From contig NZ_BBZI01000007.1 of assembly GCF_008974245.1 (NCBI RefSeq), positions 453,629-517,628 of the forward strand: 64,000 nucleotides of DNA, in the 5' to 3' direction. Shown in pieces: positions 61,701 to 64,000 of this stretch. Position numbers and translations under genes: made by a program. The notes below the pieces were generated by a model, which saw nothing but the letters and a program-made list of their open reading frames with translations, had not been told where the DNA came from and ran no database searches. Source of the stretch: Streptomyces abyssomicinicus (GTDB taxonomy: Bacteria; Actinomycetota; Actinomycetes; Streptomycetales; Streptomycetaceae). How positions within the stretch are numbered: position 1 is the first letter of the stretch; each line of letters opens with the position of its first letter.

Positions 61701-62006
61701 TCAGGGCCGGGGCCCGGGGAGGCCGAGCAGCTCCCGGGCCATCGCGTCGGGGCTCACCCCGCGCTCCCTGGAGAGAGTGAGCACCGCCCGGCACGCGAGT
61801 TCGTTCACCCCGAACGACAGCGCCTCGGGGGAGACCCACGAGGCCGCCTCGTCCATCGCGTCCTCGTCGTCCGTCGCCGAGGCCGCGACGTAGGCGGCGG
61901 CCGCGTCGAACAGGTTGTGGGTGCGGGGCCGCGGCCCCGGCGCCCCGGGGGCGGGAACGGTGGGGCGGGTCAGCCGGGTGAGCACCGTGCGCAGCTTGCC
62001 GAACAC
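61701..62006 (-). CDS. Small uncharacterised protein
   Basis: This 101-residue protein probably starts at GTG 62006 with GGAAGAAGG upstream; an ATG at 62078 lacks a ribosome site. After a Pro-rich stretch it is helical and acidic (AAAYVAASATDDEDAMDEAA, then SFGVNELACRAVLTLSRERG). Function unknown. Confidence 0.55.
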   Translation of the reverse strand: MFGKLRTVLTRLTRPTVPAPGAPGPRPRTHNLFDAAAAYVAASATDDEDAMDEAASWVSPEALSFGVNELACRAVLTLSRERGVSPDAMARELLGLPGPRP

Positions 62007-62090
62007 TGCGGACCACCTTCTTCCGGGTTTGTCCGTGACGTTGCCTGGCGTTCGGTCTTCCGCCACCAACGTAGGCACGGAGCGGCCCGA

Positions 62091-62735
62091 TCAGTAGAGG
62101 GCGTCGGGCCCTTCCGGCACCGCCTCCCGCACCGCCAGCGCGAGGAAGCGCGAGGGCTCGTCGACGTACGCGGTCAGCCGCCACCCCGCCGCCGCGAGCA
62201 GCGGCCGGAGGTTGGGCAAGGCCCGCAGGTCGTTGGCGGTCAGCTCACGCCCCTGCCGTGCCGCCAGCGCCGCACGCCCCACGGGGTGGAAGAGAGCCAG
62301 CACGCCCCCGGGCCGCACCGCCCGCCCCAGCGCCGCCAGATCCCGCCCCGGCGCGGGCAGATGAGCCACCAGTCCCGCCGCGAACACCGCGTCCAGCGAG
62401 GCCGCCCGCAGCGGAGGAGCGGCCGCGTCGGCCAGCAGCAGGGCCCCGTCCCGGTCACGCCCGGACCGCACCGCCTCCCGCAGCATCGCCTCGGTGAGGT
62501 CCACGCCCAGCACCACTCCCGTCGGCCCCACCGCCTCCCGCAGCGCCGGCAGGGCGCGGCCCGTGCCGCAGCCCGCGTCCAGCACCCGGTCGCCCGGCCG
62601 CAGCCCCATCACGGCCACGGCGGCGGCGAAGGCGGGCCCGTCGTCGGGGAACCTCCGGTCCCAGTCCGCCGCCCGCGCGGCGAAGAAGTCACGGACATGG
62701 TCACGGTCATACACGCGTGTGCGACGCTCGCTCAT
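62091..62735 (-). CDS. Class I SAM-dependent methyltransferase
   Basis: This 214-residue enzyme has motif I (VLDAGCGTGRALPAL), GVVLGVDLTEAML, LDAVFAAGLVAHLPAP and AVRPGGVLALFHPVG, as in UbiE/type 11 methyltransferases. ATG 62735 begins MSERRTRVYDRDHV; alternatives upstream are in frame but lack family support. It is divergent from the MHYT gene. The substrate is not predictable. Confidence 0.85.
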   Translation of the reverse strand: MSERRTRVYDRDHVRDFFAARAADWDRRFPDDGPAFAAAVAVMGLRPGDRVLDAGCGTGRALPALREAVGPTGVVLGVDLTEAMLREAVRSGRDRDGALLLADAAAPPLRAASLDAVFAAGLVAHLPAPGRDLAALGRAVRPGGVLALFHPVGRAALAARQGRELTANDLRALPNLRPLLAAAGWRLTAYVDEPSRFLALAVREAVPEGPDALY

Positions 62736-62882
62736 ACCCCGCATGATCCCCCGGAAAGACCGTAACGGACGGTGCAGGTTCGGTCGTGCGACGATCTGTC
62801 CGGCAAGGTGAAGCGTCATGTTCCGCCACCTTTCGAAAGGCGGGCCGTCGCGCCCCGGGCGCCTGACTAGCGTCCCGGTCCC

Positions 62883-63788
62883 ATGGGACATCTGGACCAC
62901 GCAGCCTTCGGCTGGCTGACACCGCTGCTGTCGTACGCGATGGCCTGCATCGGCGCCGCCCTCGGGCTGCGCTGCACCGTCCGCGCGCTGGAGGCCACCG
63001 GCAGCTCACGCCGCAACTGGCTGCTCACCGCCGCCTCCGCGATCGGCACGGGCATCTGGACGATGCACTTCACCGCCATGCTCGGCTTCGCCGTCCGCGG
63101 CACCGACCTGCGCTACGACGTACCACTGACCGTGCTCAGCCTGGTCGTCGCCATGGTCGTGGTCTGCGCCGGCGTCTTCGCCGTCGGATACGGCCGGGAC
63201 CGCACCCGGGCCCTGATCCTCGGCGGGCTCACCACCGGCCTGGGGGTCGCCTCCATGCACTACCTGGGAATGGCCGCCCTGCGCCTGCACGGCGAGGTCT
63301 CCTTCGACCCGCTCAGGATCGGCGTCTCGGTGGTGATCGCCGTCGTCGCGGCCACCGCGGCCCTCTGGGCGGCCCTCAACATCACCGCACCGCTCGCGGT
63401 GACCGTGGCCTCCCTGGTCATGGGCCTGGCGGTGAGCAGCATGCACTACACCGGCATGTCCGCGGTGCGGGTGCGGGTCGTCCCCTCCACCGAACCCCTC
63501 GCCGGGGCCACCGCCATGCAATTCGTCTTCCCGCTCGCCGTGGGCCTCGGCTCCTGGCTCTTCCTGACCTCCGCCTTCGTCGCGCTCTCCCCGACGGCGG
63601 GCGAGCGGGCCGCCGAGGAGGCCGCCCGGCGGGCCTGGCGCGGCGCACCGGCGTCCACCGGGCGGACCCCGGAGGAGACCCCGGGCGGACCGGCGGCCAC
63701 CACCGGACGGGGACCGTCCGCCGGACGGGAAGCAACCACCGGACGGGAAGCATCCGCCGAACGAGGGAGCCATGCGTACATCCCCTAG
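62883..63788 (+). CDS. MHYT-domain integral membrane sensor
   Basis: This 301-residue protein has seven membrane segments with the MHYT motif in its three canonical positions: WTMHFTAM, SMHYLGM and SMHYTGM. The motif is thought to bind copper and sense a diatomic gas. The C-terminal cytosolic tail is a low-complexity stretch of TTGRE/SAERG-like repeats. Its stop overlaps the next gene by 17 bp, so the two products are likely made together and may form one signalling pathway. Confidence 0.92.
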   Translation: MGHLDHAAFGWLTPLLSYAMACIGAALGLRCTVRALEATGSSRRNWLLTAASAIGTGIWTMHFTAMLGFAVRGTDLRYDVPLTVLSLVVAMVVVCAGVFAVGYGRDRTRALILGGLTTGLGVASMHYLGMAALRLHGEVSFDPLRIGVSVVIAVVAATAALWAALNITAPLAVTVASLVMGLAVSSMHYTGMSAVRVRVVPSTEPLAGATAMQFVFPLAVGLGSWLFLTSAFVALSPTAGERAAEEAARRAWRGAPASTGRTPEETPGGPAATTGRGPSAGREATTGREASAERGSHAYIP

Positions 63789-64000
63789 CACCTCCCGCAC
63801 CGGCGGCCCGGGCACCCCGCCCCCGGTGAGGGGCCGCAGGGCCCACGCCGGGCCACCCGCCGACGAGACCGCGGAGGAACTCGCCGTGGCGGCCGCGGCG
63901 GCCGCCGCGGATCGCCGCGCCGTACCGTCCGGCGGCGGTATGCGGCTGCGGCCCCGCACCGTCCGAGCCAAGGTCGTCAGCCTGCTGATGGTCCCCGTGA
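63772..64000 (+). CDS. Probable sensor histidine kinase (N-terminus, cut by the window end)
   Basis: ATG 63772 has GAGGGAG upstream and overlaps the MHYT gene. The visible 76 residues are a Pro/Ala-rich cytosolic start followed by RLRPRTVRAKVVSLLMVPV. This is how many Streptomyces nitrate/nitrite-sensing (NIT) or conservon-type (CvnA) histidine kinases enter their first membrane helix. The kinase domain is beyond the window, so the identity rests on that short match and the sensor neighbour. Confidence 0.5.
   Translation, partial: MRTSPSTSRTGGPGTPPPVRGRRAHAGPPADETAEELAVAAAAAAADRRAVPSGGGMRLRPRTVRAKVVSLLMVPV

Overview
The window is high-GC actinobacterial DNA and almost certainly comes from a Streptomyces chromosome. 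The signs are G/C in third codon positions, frequent GTG starts, overlapping ATGA/GTGA/TGATG gene junctions, a divergent xylA/xylB locus with a ROK regulator, an MmyB-type XRE regulator divergent from a DHA2 exporter, a very large secreted subtilisin, and remnants of actinomycete integrative conjugative elements (DUF317, VirD4-type TraD, AICE-type integrase). No rRNA, tRNA or CRISPR array was seen.

Region 1 (1-15808) is an accessory CoA-thioester catabolic cluster, nearly all on the + strand with overlapping genes. It holds parts of a Liv-type ABC importer (binding protein, LivH, LivG), an acyl-CoA dehydrogenase, a hotdog thioesterase, three SDRs (one lacking the catalytic Tyr and Lys), three SCP2-type thiolase-like proteins without the thiolase cysteine, three DUF35 Zn-ribbon/OB proteins, two acyl-CoA ligases and one true thiolase. 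The thiolase-like plus DUF35 pairing is that of Ltp2-type retro-aldolases of steroid side-chain degradation, so a steroid- or isoprenoid-like acid is a reasonable substrate guess; nothing here proves the substrate. The cluster ends at a truncated MFS gene.

Region 2 (16266-24779) looks like ordinary chromosome: a Lrp/AsnC regulator divergent from a membrane protein, an MmyB-type regulator divergent from a DHA2 exporter, a 1256-residue S8 protease with a strong terminator, and a NUDIX hydrolase.

Region 3 (about 24837-47621) is a mosaic genomic island. Four decayed copies of the same integrase 3' end are visible (about 24.84, 30.03, 36.00 and 47.00 kb), each followed by the same roughly 110-bp spacer. 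Three are then followed by a 56-bp sequence matching the last 16-18 codons of an aldehyde dehydrogenase gene; the complete gene is at 47622-49145. A further exact 21-bp copy of part of this site lies at 42464-42484, inside a truncated traD. I infer repeated integration at the 3' end of the aldehyde dehydrogenase gene. Cargo includes a half-decayed sugar-acid pathway (2-hydroxyacid dehydrogenase, frameshifted KDPG aldolase, remnant sugar kinase, intact IlvD/Edd dehydratase); a boxed four-gene cassette (Pro-rich membrane protein, PrsW-type intramembrane protease, exported protein with a JAMM-like C-terminal domain, probable immunity protein); a DUF4097 lipoprotein; a methyltransferase; frameshifted AICE genes; an exported endonuclease/phosphatase-family lipoprotein; a serine hydrolase; and fragments of at least five insertion sequences.

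Region 4 (47622-64000) is again chromosomal: aldehyde dehydrogenase with a GAF regulator, a large uncharacterised protein, a cysteine-free ribosomal protein L33, two small exported paralogues, ROK-xylB-xylA, a small membrane protein, an exported alpha/beta hydrolase, two uncharacterised proteins, a methyltransferase, an MHYT sensor and the start of a probable sensor kinase. The most interesting candidates are the att-boxed PrsW/JAMM cassette and the use of an aldehyde dehydrogenase 3' end as an integration hotspot.
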